The notes below the pieces were generated by a model. The model was given only the letters and a program-made list of their open reading frames with translations, did not search any database and was not told where the DNA came from. Shown here piece after piece: positions 1 through 8,341 of a stretch of 64,000 bases of DNA. Made by a program: the position numbers and the translations under genes. Source of the stretch: Nocardioides sp. LHD-245. Lineage in GTDB: Bacteria > Actinomycetota > Actinomycetes > Propionibacteriales > Nocardioidaceae. The number at the start of each line of letters is the position of its first letter. The first letter of the stretch is position 1. Where the stretch lies: positions 186,001-250,000 of the forward strand of contig NZ_JAVFWN010000005.1 of NCBI RefSeq assembly GCF_030929495.1, given 5' to 3'.

Positions 1-1629
1 GTGCCGGCCAACGTGCGCGACGTCCCCCATGTCGGCGAGGAGCTCCTCGACGCCCACCTGCTCGAGATGATGCGCAGTCCGCTGCAGCGGTTCGCCGATA
101 CCCTCGACGGCACCGGCCTCGGCCTGCTGCTCTCCGACGCCAACGGCCGGATCCTGGAGCGCTGGGTGGGCGACCGCACCGCCAGCGCCCACTTCGACAA
201 GGTCGGCACCTTCCGCGGCTCGGTGCTCTCCGAGGACTCGGTCGGCACCAACGGCGTCGGCACCGCCCTCGCGACCCGCAGCCTGGTCCAGGTCCGCGGC
301 GCGGAGCACTTCGCCGACTTCTACCAGCGCGCGGTGTGCACCGGCGCGCCGCTGTTGCACCCGATCACCGGGTCGTTGCTCGGGTCGGTGACCCTGTCGT
401 CCGACATCAGTCCCGGCACCGAGCTGATCCGCCCGCTCCTCCAGACCATCGTGGAGCGGCTACGCCAGCACATCCTCGACGTGGAGACCCCCGCGTCGCG
501 CCAGGTGCTCGAAGGCTTCATCCAGGCCGTACGCCGCTATTCCGAACCTGTCGTGGCCGTCGGACAGAACGGCCTGGTGATCCAGAACGCCCTGGCCAGC
601 AAGCTGAGCCCCGCCCAACTGCAGGAGATCCAGGAGGCCTGCCGCGAGGCCGGCGCGCCGCAGGGACTCCCGACCCGGGTGACCACGGAGAGCCTGCAGC
701 TGCAGCTGACCACCCTCGCCGACGACAATCACGTGGCCGTGGTGCTCGAGACGCCCCACCGCAGCGGCCGCTCGACCGCCGGACGCACGGCGCCGGCGGG
801 GCTGCCGAGCCTCGGTCTCGTCGGCCGCACCCCGGAGTGGCTCGCGGTGCTGCAGCAGGTCGCCCGGGCCCGCGACGAGGACGGTCCGCTCGTCATCGCC
901 GGCGAGCCCGGCACCGGCAAGATGTCGATAGCCACCGGACGGCCGTGGAGCTCGACCAGCGCCACGCCCGCCGCTCCGTCGGACGTCGTCGTCGACGCGG
1001 CCGAGAGCCATGTCGTCGGCACCCAGGCCTGGCTCGCGGGTCTCGCCCAGCACCTCACCGGGACGCGCCACCTGGTCGTGCACGGCGCCGAGACGCTCGA
1101 CCGCGCTGCGCTGGCCGGGCTCCGCTCGCTGCTCACCCACGCCGAGACCGCGCCGTCGGTCGCCGTCACGATGTCCGCGAGCGAGCCGGCCGAGGCGGAG
1201 GAGCTCGCCGTACGTCTCGGCGGGGGGCGGGTGGTCTGGGTCCCGGCCCTGCGCGAACGCGCCGCCGACCTGCCCGAGCTGTGGAACTCGTTCGCGCGGG
1301 TGCACGCGCCCGGCGCCGGCATGGTGCTGCGCCCCGACACGCTCAACCTGCTCCGCGGCCACGAATGGACCGGGAACCTCACCGAGCTGCGGCTGTTGGT
1401 GTCCCGCCTCGCCCAGTCCGGCAAGACCGGGCCGGTCGGCATCGCAGACCTGCCGGCTGCACTGCGCGAGAGCGCCCCCGGCCTGACCCTCATCGAGCAG
1501 GTCGAGGTCCGCGCCATCCGACAGGCCCTCCAGGAGGCCGGCGGGAACCGGGCCCGGGCCGCCGAGATCCTCGGCGTCTCCCGGGCCACGGTCTACCGCA
1601 AGATGAAGTCCTACCGCCTCATCGGCTGA
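1..1629 (+). CDS. GAF-Fis transcriptional activator, AcoR/MimR-like (5' partial)
   Basis: Probable activator that senses a small molecule through an N-terminal GAF domain (about residues 25-150) and binds DNA through a C-terminal Fis-type HTH (about 505-540, ending RAAEILGVSRATVYRKMKSY). The middle is a shrunken AAA+ domain: GEPGTGK (Walker A) is present near residue 300, but the GAFTGA loop that contacts sigma-54 is absent, as usual for the actinobacterial branch. WTGNLTELR matches the WPGNxREL stretch of NtrC-type proteins. The frame is open at the window edge, and family members normally have a further segment before the GAF domain, so base 1 (GTG) is probably an internal codon. It lies 2 bp from the convergent transporter operon. 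It is the obvious candidate to control the divergent promoter at 7152-7398; this link is inferred. Confidence 0.85.
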   Translation: MPANVRDVPHVGEELLDAHLLEMMRSPLQRFADTLDGTGLGLLLSDANGRILERWVGDRTASAHFDKVGTFRGSVLSEDSVGTNGVGTALATRSLVQVRGAEHFADFYQRAVCTGAPLLHPITGSLLGSVTLSSDISPGTELIRPLLQTIVERLRQHILDVETPASRQVLEGFIQAVRRYSEPVVAVGQNGLVIQNALASKLSPAQLQEIQEACREAGAPQGLPTRVTTESLQLQLTTLADDNHVAVVLETPHRSGRSTAGRTAPAGLPSLGLVGRTPEWLAVLQQVARARDEDGPLVIAGEPGTGKMSIATGRPWSSTSATPAAPSDVVVDAAESHVVGTQAWLAGLAQHLTGTRHLVVHGAETLDRAALAGLRSLLTHAETAPSVAVTMSASEPAEAEELAVRLGGGRVVWVPALRERAADLPELWNSFARVHAPGAGMVLRPDTLNLLRGHEWTGNLTELRLLVSRLAQSGKTGPVGIADLPAALRESAPGLTLIEQVEVRAIRQALQEAGGNRARAAEILGVSRATVYRKMKSYRLIG

Positions 1630-1631
1630 CC

Positions 1632-2645
1632 TCAGGTCGCGAGCGCCACGGCCCGGTCGGCGAGGCGCCGGCGCCAGGCCGTCACGGCCATCGGCACCAG
1701 CACCCGGCCGAGGACGACGAGCAGCAGCACCGCCGCCTGCGCCATCAGCTGGCGCGAGTCCGACCAGCCCACCGCCCGCAGCAGCTGTCCCAGCTGGGTG
1801 AGGAACAGGGCGGCGACGCCGGACGCCACGACGCTGGCCACCCCGCCGGTGAGGGCGGTGCCGCCGAGGACCACCGCGGCGACGGTCGGCAGCAGGTAGG
1901 AGTCACCTAGGAAGAGCGGCGGCGTCTTGGTGTACCCGGCGAGCAGCACGCCGGCGACCCCGTAGCAGGCGCCGGCGCTCGCATAGGCGAGGAGCCGGTA
2001 GCGCCCGACCCGGACCCCGATCACCTCGGCAGCGCGGGGGCTCACGCCCACCGCGGTCAGCCGGCGCCCACTGGTCGAGCGACCGATCACCAGGCCGACG
2101 ACGCCGACGACCAGCACCGCGACCAGCACCGTGTTCGGTACGCCGAGGGTGCGGTCGAGCGCGAACTGGTTGAGCGCCGGCGCCGCACCGGCCGGCGTAC
2201 CGTCGGCCACGGCGAACACGACACCGAGGAGCACCGCGTTCAGGCCGAGGGTCGCGATCAGCGGGATCACCCCGAACCTGGTGACCAGGACTCCGGTCAC
2301 CAGGCCGGCGGCGGCCGGGCCGAGCGCGCCCGCGACGACGGCGGAGGCCAGCGGCCAGCCGTGCTGCTGCGGAAGGGCGGTGCAGAGCACCGCGCCCAGC
2401 GCGATCATCCCGGGCACGGACAGGTCCAGGCCGCGCTGCTGGACGACGAGCGTCTGACCCGCCGCGGCGATCGCCAGTACCGCGGCGAACGGCAGCATGC
2501 TGAGCAGCGGCGCGGAGCCGAGGCTGCCCGAGGCGACCAACGGCGAGACGAGGAACAGCAGGGCCGTGGCGACGACGATCGTGCTCGGGCCGGCCGTGAG
2601 GAGGCGACGACCCAGATCGCGGACCGATGGGGAGGTGATGTCCAT
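1632..2645 (-). CDS. ABC importer permease, RbsC-like (BPD_transp_2)
   Basis: A 337-residue hydrophobic inner-membrane permease of the ribose/autoinducer-2 type. It carries the family signature GLDLSVPGMIALGAV and the late VVLGGTALTGG segment, and about eight to ten membrane spans can be drawn. The ATG at 2645 begins MDITSPSVRDLGRR and lies 2 bp after the stop of the ATPase-permease fusion; a longer open frame upstream is only the overlap with that gene. It is the last gene of the operon 7151 to 1632 and probably pairs with the permease half of the fusion protein to form a heterodimeric pore. The substrate is unknown: ribose-type systems also import aromatic and terpenoid-like compounds, which would suit the catabolic neighbours. 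Confidence 0.85.
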   Translation of the reverse strand: MDITSPSVRDLGRRLLTAGPSTIVVATALLFLVSPLVASGSLGSAPLLSMLPFAAVLAIAAAGQTLVVQQRGLDLSVPGMIALGAVLCTALPQQHGWPLASAVVAGALGPAAAGLVTGVLVTRFGVIPLIATLGLNAVLLGVVFAVADGTPAGAAPALNQFALDRTLGVPNTVLVAVLVVGVVGLVIGRSTSGRRLTAVGVSPRAAEVIGVRVGRYRLLAYASAGACYGVAGVLLAGYTKTPPLFLGDSYLLPTVAAVVLGGTALTGGVASVVASGVAALFLTQLGQLLRAVGWSDSRQLMAQAAVLLLVVLGRVLVPMAVTAWRRRLADRAVALAT

Positions 2646-2647
2646 GC

Positions 2648-5203
2648 TCAGGCCTTCCGTACGTGCTGGAGGCGACCGAAGAGGACGGCCGCGGCGAGGA
2701 TCACCAGGCCCGGGAGCAGATAGCTCCAGGCCTGGGGGAGCTGCAGGAACGGCGAGGCGGAGAGGAGCTGCTGCACCAGCAGGCCCGCCGCCAGCACGCC
2801 GAGGAAGGACCCGCGACCGCCGAAGACGCTGGCGCCGGCCAGGACGACGACGGTGACCGACGACAGCGTGTAGCCCACCCCGGGCCGGCCGTCGCCGATG
2901 CCGATCTGCGCCATCAGCAGCACCGCGGCGGCACAGGTCAGGGCGCCGGCGAGAACGTATGCACCGAGCTGGACCCGGACCGTTCGCACCCCGATGCTCT
3001 CGGCGGCCTCCCGGCGCGAGCCGGTCGCGCGCAGCGCGACGCCCCACCGGGTACGCCGCAGCGCCACCTCGAGACCGACCGCGACCAGCGCGGCCCCGAG
3101 GATGGCGACGGGCAGCGGCCCGAACCGCGCCATCACCTGGGTGGAGAAGCCCTCGGCCACGATGCCGTCGGGCACCTCGCGCAAGGTGAGGTAGAGACCT
3201 TGGAGGGCCATGAACACCGCGAGGGTCGCGACCACCGCGTCGACGCCCAGGACCGCCACCAGGAAGCCGTTGATCAGCCCGATGCCCAGGCCGGTCAGCG
3301 CCATGAGCAGCAGCCCGACGAGGGGGTTGCCGCCGTCGACGACCCAGAACGACCCGACCACGACGAGCAGTCCCATCAGCGGGCCGACCGACAGGTCGAT
3401 GCCGCCGGTGAGGACCACGAGGTGCTGCGCGGCTCCGACCAGCACCAGCGGGGCAGCCATGAAGAGCAGGTTGTAGATGTTGAACGAGGACAAGTACGAC
3501 GAGTTCTGCGCGCCCACGACCAGCCCCAGCACGACCATCACGCCGACCAGCACCGCCGCGGGAGCGTGGTCGCTCGCCAGCAGCCGGCTCCGTCCCGAGC
3601 GCCGGGGCGCGGCGGCCTCCGCGCGCTCCCGCACGGTGGTGGCCGTCAGCGCGGCGTGCGCGATCGCCTCCTCGGTGACCTCGGCTCCGGTGAGCTCCTT
3701 GACCACGCTGCCCCGCGAGACGATGAGGACCCGGTCGCACAGGCCCTCGAGCTCCACGCCGTCCGACGACAGCACCACGACCGCGGCGCCGGCGTCGGCC
3801 ACCGAGCGCAGGATCGTGTAGATGTCGACGCGCGCCCCGGCGTCGACGCCCTGGGTCGGCTCCTCGGCGAGCAGCACGTCCGGGCCGGCGACCACGGTAC
3901 GTGCCATCACCACCTTCTGCTGGTTGCCGCCCGAGAGCGAGGAGACCGGCGCGTCGACCGACGGGGTCTTGATCCCCAGCGCCGCGCGCTGCTCCTCGGC
4001 CCGCGCCGCGACGGCACGGGTGCGTACGACGCCGGCCGTGCTGACCTGATCGAGGGTCGCGGCGACCGTGTTCTCGGCGACCGAGAGCGACAGGAACACG
4101 CCCTCCTCGTGCCGGTCGGCCGGCACGTGGACCACGCCGGCCCGCCGCGCCGAGGCCGTGCTGCCACGTCGTACGGCCCGGCCGTCGACGAGCACCGTGC
4201 CGCGGCTGGGCTCGAGACCGGCGACGGCCCGCAGCACCTCGGCCTGGCCGTTGCCCTGGACGCCGGCCAGACCGACCACCTCGCCGGCCCGCACGGTGAA
4301 CGAGACGTCGTGGAACCGGTCCCCGGACAGCCCGTCCACGACCAGCTGCTCACGGGTGCCGACGGACCCGACGACCGACCCCTTCGGCGGGAAGACGGTC
4401 TCCAGGGCGCGGCCCACGACCAGCTCGACGATCTGGTCCTCCGACACCGTCGCAGCGTCGTGGACGCCCCGTGTCCGCCCGTCACGCAGCACCGTGATCC
4501 GGTCTGCGATCTCCTTGACCTCGGGGATCCGGTGCGAGATGTAGACGACGGCGGTGCCGTCGGCGACCACCTCGCGCAGCCGTCGGAACAGCAGCCGCAC
4601 CTCATCCAGGCTGAGGTGCTCGGTCGGCTCGTCGAGCACCAGCACCTTGGGCCGCAGCGCGAGCGCCTTGGCGATCTCGATGACGAACCACTGCTCGATC
4701 GGCAGGTCCCGGACGCGCGCCCGGGGATCGATGTCCATTCCCCAGGGCGCCAGCTGGTCCCGGCTCCAGGCGACGGCACCACGCACGCCACCGGCCCGGA
4801 AGCCCACGCCCACCGCCATGTTCTCGGCGACGGTGAGGTCCGGGAGCAGCGCCGGGTGCTGGCGCACGATGGCCAGGCCGAGCTCGCGGGCCCGGTCCGG
4901 CGAGGCGTGGCCCAGCTCGTCGCAGAGGATGACGACCTGCCCCTCGTCGGCGGCGAGTGCCCCGGAGGCGATCGCCATCAGCGTCGACTTCCCGGCGCCG
5001 TTCTCGCCCACCAGCGCGTGCACCTCGCCGCGGTCGACCACGAGGTCGACGTCGGCCAGCGCGCGGACCGCGCCGAAGCGCTTGCCGATCCCGCGCAGCT
5101 CGAGGGCGTGCCCGGCCGGGGCTGCCGTCGTACCGGGGCGGGTCGGGGTCGGCTCCTGCTGCACCGTCAGGGCGGTGCCCCCCTCCGTGCCGGCGGTGCT
5201 CAC
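2648..5203 (-). CDS. ABC importer ATPase-permease fusion (RbsA-RbsC type)
   Basis: A single 851-residue frame joins two proteins that are normally separate. Residues about 35-510 are a double-ATPase RbsA-like half: the first Walker A is GENGAGKST, the second half carries the degenerate GVQGNGQAEV and the signature LSGGNQQKV, and LAEEPTQGVDAG is the second Walker B region. Residues about 530-850 are an RbsC-like permease with GGIDLSVGPLMGL and FGGRGSFLGVL. The junction runs through a charged linker (RERAEAAAPRRSGRSR) without any stop or frame change, so the fusion looks genuine. The GTG start at 5203 overlaps the upstream SDR stop by 4 bp (GTGA). With the separate permease at 1632-2645 and the lipoprotein at 6018-7151 it makes a complete importer. 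Confidence 0.88.
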   Translation of the reverse strand: MSTAGTEGGTALTVQQEPTPTRPGTTAAPAGHALELRGIGKRFGAVRALADVDLVVDRGEVHALVGENGAGKSTLMAIASGALAADEGQVVILCDELGHASPDRARELGLAIVRQHPALLPDLTVAENMAVGVGFRAGGVRGAVAWSRDQLAPWGMDIDPRARVRDLPIEQWFVIEIAKALALRPKVLVLDEPTEHLSLDEVRLLFRRLREVVADGTAVVYISHRIPEVKEIADRITVLRDGRTRGVHDAATVSEDQIVELVVGRALETVFPPKGSVVGSVGTREQLVVDGLSGDRFHDVSFTVRAGEVVGLAGVQGNGQAEVLRAVAGLEPSRGTVLVDGRAVRRGSTASARRAGVVHVPADRHEEGVFLSLSVAENTVAATLDQVSTAGVVRTRAVAARAEEQRAALGIKTPSVDAPVSSLSGGNQQKVVMARTVVAGPDVLLAEEPTQGVDAGARVDIYTILRSVADAGAAVVVLSSDGVELEGLCDRVLIVSRGSVVKELTGAEVTEEAIAHAALTATTVRERAEAAAPRRSGRSRLLASDHAPAAVLVGVMVVLGLVVGAQNSSYLSSFNIYNLLFMAAPLVLVGAAQHLVVLTGGIDLSVGPLMGLLVVVGSFWVVDGGNPLVGLLLMALTGLGIGLINGFLVAVLGVDAVVATLAVFMALQGLYLTLREVPDGIVAEGFSTQVMARFGPLPVAILGAALVAVGLEVALRRTRWGVALRATGSRREAAESIGVRTVRVQLGAYVLAGALTCAAAVLLMAQIGIGDGRPGVGYTLSSVTVVVLAGASVFGGRGSFLGVLAAGLLVQQLLSASPFLQLPQAWSYLLPGLVILAAAVLFGRLQHVRKA

Positions 5204-5928
5204 TGGGCCAGGTACCCGCCGTCGATGACGAGCTCCGCGCCCGTCATGAAGCTGGAGTCGTCGCTGGCCAGGAACACCGCGCCCTGGGCGATCTCCTCGG
5301 GCTTGCCGGCACGGCCCATCGGCGTCTGGCCGACCACGTAGTCGTTGACCTCGGGATCCTGGGCGTCGGTGAGCGGCGTGCTGATGAAGCCGGGGTGCAG
5401 CGAGTTCACCCGGATGCCGTCCTGGGCGTAGGTGATGGCGGCGTTCTTCGACATGTTGCGCACCGCGCCCTTGGTCGCGTGGTAGGCGTGCCCGCCCGCG
5501 ACGGCAGCGGATCCCCAGATCGAGGAGACGTTGATGATCGAGCCGCTGCCCTGGCCGAGCATGGTCGGGAGAACCGCGCGCATGCCGAGCCAGGTGCCGG
5601 TCTGGTTGATGGCGACGACCCGCTCCCAGTCCTCGACCGTGAGCTCGTGCACCGGCTGGTAGGTGATGATGCCGGCGTTGTTGGCGAGGACGTCGATGCG
5701 TCCGTGGCGGTCGAGGACGTCGCCGACGACGCGCTGCCAGTCGTCGTCCTTCGCGACGTCGAGCTGCTGGTACTCGAGACCGGGACGGCCGCCGAGCTGG
5801 TCGGCGTCGCTGCCGCGGCTGGTCGCGATGACCGTCGCGCCCTCGCGGGCGAAGACCTCGGCGATGGACCGGCCGATGCCGCGTCCCGCGCCGGTGACGA
5901 TGGCGACCTTGCCCGTGAGTCGGGACAT
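5200..5928 (-). CDS. SDR-family NAD(P)-dependent oxidoreductase
   Basis: A classical short-chain dehydrogenase of 242 residues, the usual length. TGAGRGIG (residues 12-19) binds the cofactor, NNAG is at 83-86, and the catalytic set is Ser135/136, Tyr149 and Lys153 in the YHATK context. The C-terminal GAELVIDGGYLAQ is typical of the FabG-like group. The ATG at 5928 is preceded by AGGAG at good spacing. It sits inside the transporter operon between the binding protein and the ATPase fusion, which suggests it oxidises or reduces the imported compound (alcohol/ketone). The exact substrate cannot be assigned. Confidence 0.88.
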   Translation of the reverse strand: MSRLTGKVAIVTGAGRGIGRSIAEVFAREGATVIATSRGSDADQLGGRPGLEYQQLDVAKDDDWQRVVGDVLDRHGRIDVLANNAGIITYQPVHELTVEDWERVVAINQTGTWLGMRAVLPTMLGQGSGSIINVSSIWGSAAVAGGHAYHATKGAVRNMSKNAAITYAQDGIRVNSLHPGFISTPLTDAQDPEVNDYVVGQTPMGRAGKPEEIAQGAVFLASDDSSFMTGAELVIDGGYLAQ

Positions 5929-5955
5929 GGTGTGCTCCTGGGATGTACTGGATCC

Positions 5956-5991
5956 GCCGGCCCGGATGGCAGAGGTGCCGCCCGGACCGGC
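5956..5991 (-). terminator. Intercistronic GC-rich hairpin between binding-protein and SDR genes
   Basis: Ten-base arms GCCGGCCCGG (5956-5965) and CCGGACCGGC (5982-5991) pair with one mismatch across a 16-nt loop. It lies in the 89-bp gap after the binding-protein stop. Such hairpins often stabilise or partly terminate the upstream message, so the binding protein outnumbers the membrane parts. No T-run follows, so attenuation or mRNA protection is as likely as termination. Confidence 0.4.
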
Positions 5992-6017
5992 GATCGATGG
6001 ATGGTCGGTCGGTCGCT

Positions 6018-7151
6018 CTAGTCGAAGAGCGCCTGGAGCTCCTCGACCGTCAGGCCGGAGGAGAGGATGGCGTCGGGCGGGAGGGAGTCCTCGCACTTCG
6101 GCGCCTTGGCGGGGTCGGTCGAGTCCTCGATGATCTCGAGGTCGTACGTCGACGGCTCCTCGTTGCGGATCCCGTTGAGGGCGGCCAGGCCCTTGTGCAG
6201 CGCGACCTTGACCACCCAGTTGCGGGAGGACTCGGTCGCGACCTGGAAGGTCGGCTGGGCCTTGGCGTGCTCGTACCAGAGGCAGGCGAACTCGTTGGAG
6301 TCGTTGGCCGACCAGACCGGCAGCGGCTGGTTCGCCGCGAGGAAGGCCCGGATGCCGCCGACCGAGCCGCCGCCGTAGTCGGCCACGATCCCGTCGATCG
6401 AGTCGTACTTGGTCAACAGGCCGGCGACGACCTGCTGGGTCTTGCCGGGCTCCCAGTCGGTGCTCACCGGGCCGTCGCTGTTGAGCAGCGTGACGTCGGG
6501 GTGGTCCTCGACCGCCCGGACGACGCCGTCGTAGACACCCTGGGAGTAGGAGTTGCCCGGGAGGCCGCCGAGCATGACCAGGTTGCCCTTGCCGCCCATC
6601 TTCTCGATGGTCCATGCCGCCAGGTTCTCGCCGTACGTCGCGATGTCCTCGGACACGAAGTCGACGTAGTCCTCGCCCGGCTCGCCGCCGGGCGACCCGA
6701 CGTACGGCACCACCTTGACGCCGGCGGCGGTCGCCTTCTTGATCGTCGGCAGCAGTGCCTCACCACCGTCGACGAACGTGACGATGACGTCCGCGTCCTG
6801 CGCGACGAGCGAGTTGATGTCGGCGATGGCCTTCTGGGTATCGCCCTGCGCGTCGGTGTAGAGGACCTTGGTGATGTTGTCGCACTTGGCCGCCTCGGCC
6901 TCGAACACGGCTCGGGTGATCTTGCGCCACGAGTTGCCGCCGAAGCCGTCGGCGAGGGCGACGGTGATGTCGTCGTCGCCGCAGAACTGGCCGATGTCCT
7001 GGATCTGGTCCTGGGTGCCGACCATGCCGACCTCCTGGCCCTCGACCGCGTCCTTCGCGCCCTTGCTCCCCGACGGCGCGCCGCTCGAGCACGCGGTCGC
7101 GAGCGCCGCGGTCGCCGCCAGCGCGAGAACGCCCTTCTTGCTCACCTGCAT
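6018..7151 (-). CDS. Ribose-type ABC substrate-binding lipoprotein
   Basis: A 377-residue periplasmic-binding-protein (Peripla_BP_4/RbsB-like) lipoprotein. A short charged start (MQVSKK) leads into a hydrophobic segment and a lipobox ending LATAC, with Cys21 as the lipid-modified residue. The mature part has the two-lobe pattern of the family, including IADINSLVAQDADVIVTFVD and GVYDGVVRAVEDHPDV. It is the first gene of the minus-strand importer operon and should deliver the ligand to the fused ATPase-permease. The ATG at 7151 has an in-frame TGA 9 bp upstream, so translation cannot begin further up. However, the best Shine-Dalgarno sequence in the leader lies about 45 nt away. Confidence 0.88.
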   Translation of the reverse strand: MQVSKKGVLALAATAALATACSSGAPSGSKGAKDAVEGQEVGMVGTQDQIQDIGQFCGDDDITVALADGFGGNSWRKITRAVFEAEAAKCDNITKVLYTDAQGDTQKAIADINSLVAQDADVIVTFVDGGEALLPTIKKATAAGVKVVPYVGSPGGEPGEDYVDFVSEDIATYGENLAAWTIEKMGGKGNLVMLGGLPGNSYSQGVYDGVVRAVEDHPDVTLLNSDGPVSTDWEPGKTQQVVAGLLTKYDSIDGIVADYGGGSVGGIRAFLAANQPLPVWSANDSNEFACLWYEHAKAQPTFQVATESSRNWVVKVALHKGLAALNGIRNEEPSTYDLEIIEDSTDPAKAPKCEDSLPPDAILSSGLTVEELQALFD

Positions 7152-7248
7152 CTGTGATCAGTCCGCCCTGTCTGTGGGTGCCGTCGGTCACAGCACCTCC
7201 TTGAACCGGGAGTCTTGGGCGTCCGGAGGGCAGTGAGCCGCGTCACTC

Positions 7249-7277
7249 TGCGACCGGACTGTCGCAATCTGCGACAG
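7249..7277. promoter_or_regulatory. Triple half-site operator in the divergent importer/BVMO promoter region
   Basis: Three copies of the half-site TGCGAC/GTCGCA lie in 29 bp: TGCGAC at 7249-7254, GTCGCA at 7261-7266 and TGCGAC at 7270-7275. The second and third form a perfect 8-bp inverted repeat, CTGTCGCA-ATC-TGCGACAG (7259-7277); the first and second form TGCGAC-N6-GTCGCA. The array sits between the divergent importer operon (start 7151) and the esterase-BVMO operon (start 7399). Fis-type HTH regulators bind such dyads, so the GAF-Fis protein at the left edge is the most likely ligand; that is inference. The rest of 7152-7398 shows an AAGGAGG at 7196-7202 and a GAAGGAG before 7399. Confidence 0.6.
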
Positions 7278-7398
7278 CCCTCGCATCGCCCGATCCGGCC
7301 GTTCAAGGTGAGGACGTGGCCGACCGCCACACCCCTCCCGGCCCCGCTCAGCGCCGCCGGTCGAGGGGACACCCATCCCTCGGAAGGAGACGTCAGCG

Positions 7399-8310
7399 AT
7401 GACGCAACCGGTGCCGCAGGACCTCCTCGGCGAGATCTACGCCCAGTGGGCCGACGAGATGCAGGCCCACCCCGACATGTCGCTGCAGCTGCTGCGGATC
7501 ATGTTCGACGACTGGCAGCGGGCGACCGCCGAGCCGGAGGGGGTCACCTACCGGCACACCACCGTCGGCGGCGTCCCGGGGATCTGGGCCGAGCCGGTCG
7601 GTGTGCCCTCCGACGAGGTGCTGCTGCTCCTGCACGGTGGCGGCTTCGCGCTCGGCTCCTCGGCCTCGCACCGCAAGCTCGGCGGTCATCTGGCCCGCGC
7701 CTGTGCGGCGCCGGTCTTCATCGCCGACTTCCGGCTGGCGCCCGAGCACCCGCACCCCGCGGCGATCGAGGACGCGCTCGCCGTCCTGGCGACCTGGCGG
7801 GCCGAGGGCCGCGCCCCGGAGCGGACGACCATCGTGGGCGACTCGGCCGGGGCCAACCTGGCGATCGCCACCACGCTCCGGCTTCGCCAGGACGGCCAGC
7901 CGCTGCCCCGCCAGGTGATCACCATGTCGCCGTGGCTGGACATGGAGAACACCGGCGCCACCCTCGACACCAACGACGCCACCGACTTCCTCATCACCCG
8001 TGAGGGGCTGCAGGCCAACATCGACCGCTACATCGGGGGTGCCTGTCGTCCGACCGAGCCACTCGCCAACCCGCTGTACGCCGATCTCACCGGCTTCCCG
8101 CGCCTCTACGTCTGCGCGGGATCCCTGGAGTCCCTGCTCGACGACAGCGTGCGGCTGGACGAGCTGGCCCGCAAGCACGACGTGGACGTGACCTTCTCCG
8201 TCGGCGAGGGCCAGCAGCACGTCTTCCCCTTCCTGGCGGGCCGCACCGAGCGCGCCGACCAGGAGATCGCCGCGATCGCCGCGTGGTACCGCGCCGGCCT
8301 CCCCGCCTGA
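7399..8310 (+). CDS. Alpha/beta hydrolase, hormone-sensitive-lipase family esterase
   Basis: Likely cytoplasmic esterase or lactonase of 303 residues. HGGGF (79-83) forms the oxyanion hole, GDSAG (147-151) carries the nucleophile Ser149, and Asp248/249 and His274 complete the triad; the family is HSL (type IV). No signal peptide is seen. ATG 7399 is preceded by GAAGGAG. It opens a six-gene operon in which the next gene is a Baeyer-Villiger monooxygenase, so a natural role is to hydrolyse the ester or lactone made by that enzyme. BVMO-esterase pairs are known from cyclic and linear ketone pathways; the substrate here is not determined. Confidence 0.9.
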   Translation: MTQPVPQDLLGEIYAQWADEMQAHPDMSLQLLRIMFDDWQRATAEPEGVTYRHTTVGGVPGIWAEPVGVPSDEVLLLLHGGGFALGSSASHRKLGGHLARACAAPVFIADFRLAPEHPHPAAIEDALAVLATWRAEGRAPERTTIVGDSAGANLAIATTLRLRQDGQPLPRQVITMSPWLDMENTGATLDTNDATDFLITREGLQANIDRYIGGACRPTEPLANPLYADLTGFPRLYVCAGSLESLLDDSVRLDELARKHDVDVTFSVGEGQQHVFPFLAGRTERADQEIAAIAAWYRAGLPA

Positions 8311-8341
8311 CCCATCACCCCGAACCCGAAGGACCACAGCA

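Noticed and set aside
2663..5341. Long plus-strand frame opposite the ATPase-permease fusion
   Set aside because: Low-complexity His/Asp/Arg/Gln-rich translation, antisense to a clear gene.
5990..6016. CGACCGAC-like half-sites (GGTCGGTCGGTCG) before the SDR at 5200-5928
   Set aside because: Direct repeats without the inverted partner, within a stop-to-start gap of another operon; not counted in the TetR regulon.
7189..7191. GTG 7191 as start of the binding protein
   Set aside because: It is out of frame with the lipoprotein signal peptide, and an in-frame TGA precedes ATG 7151.
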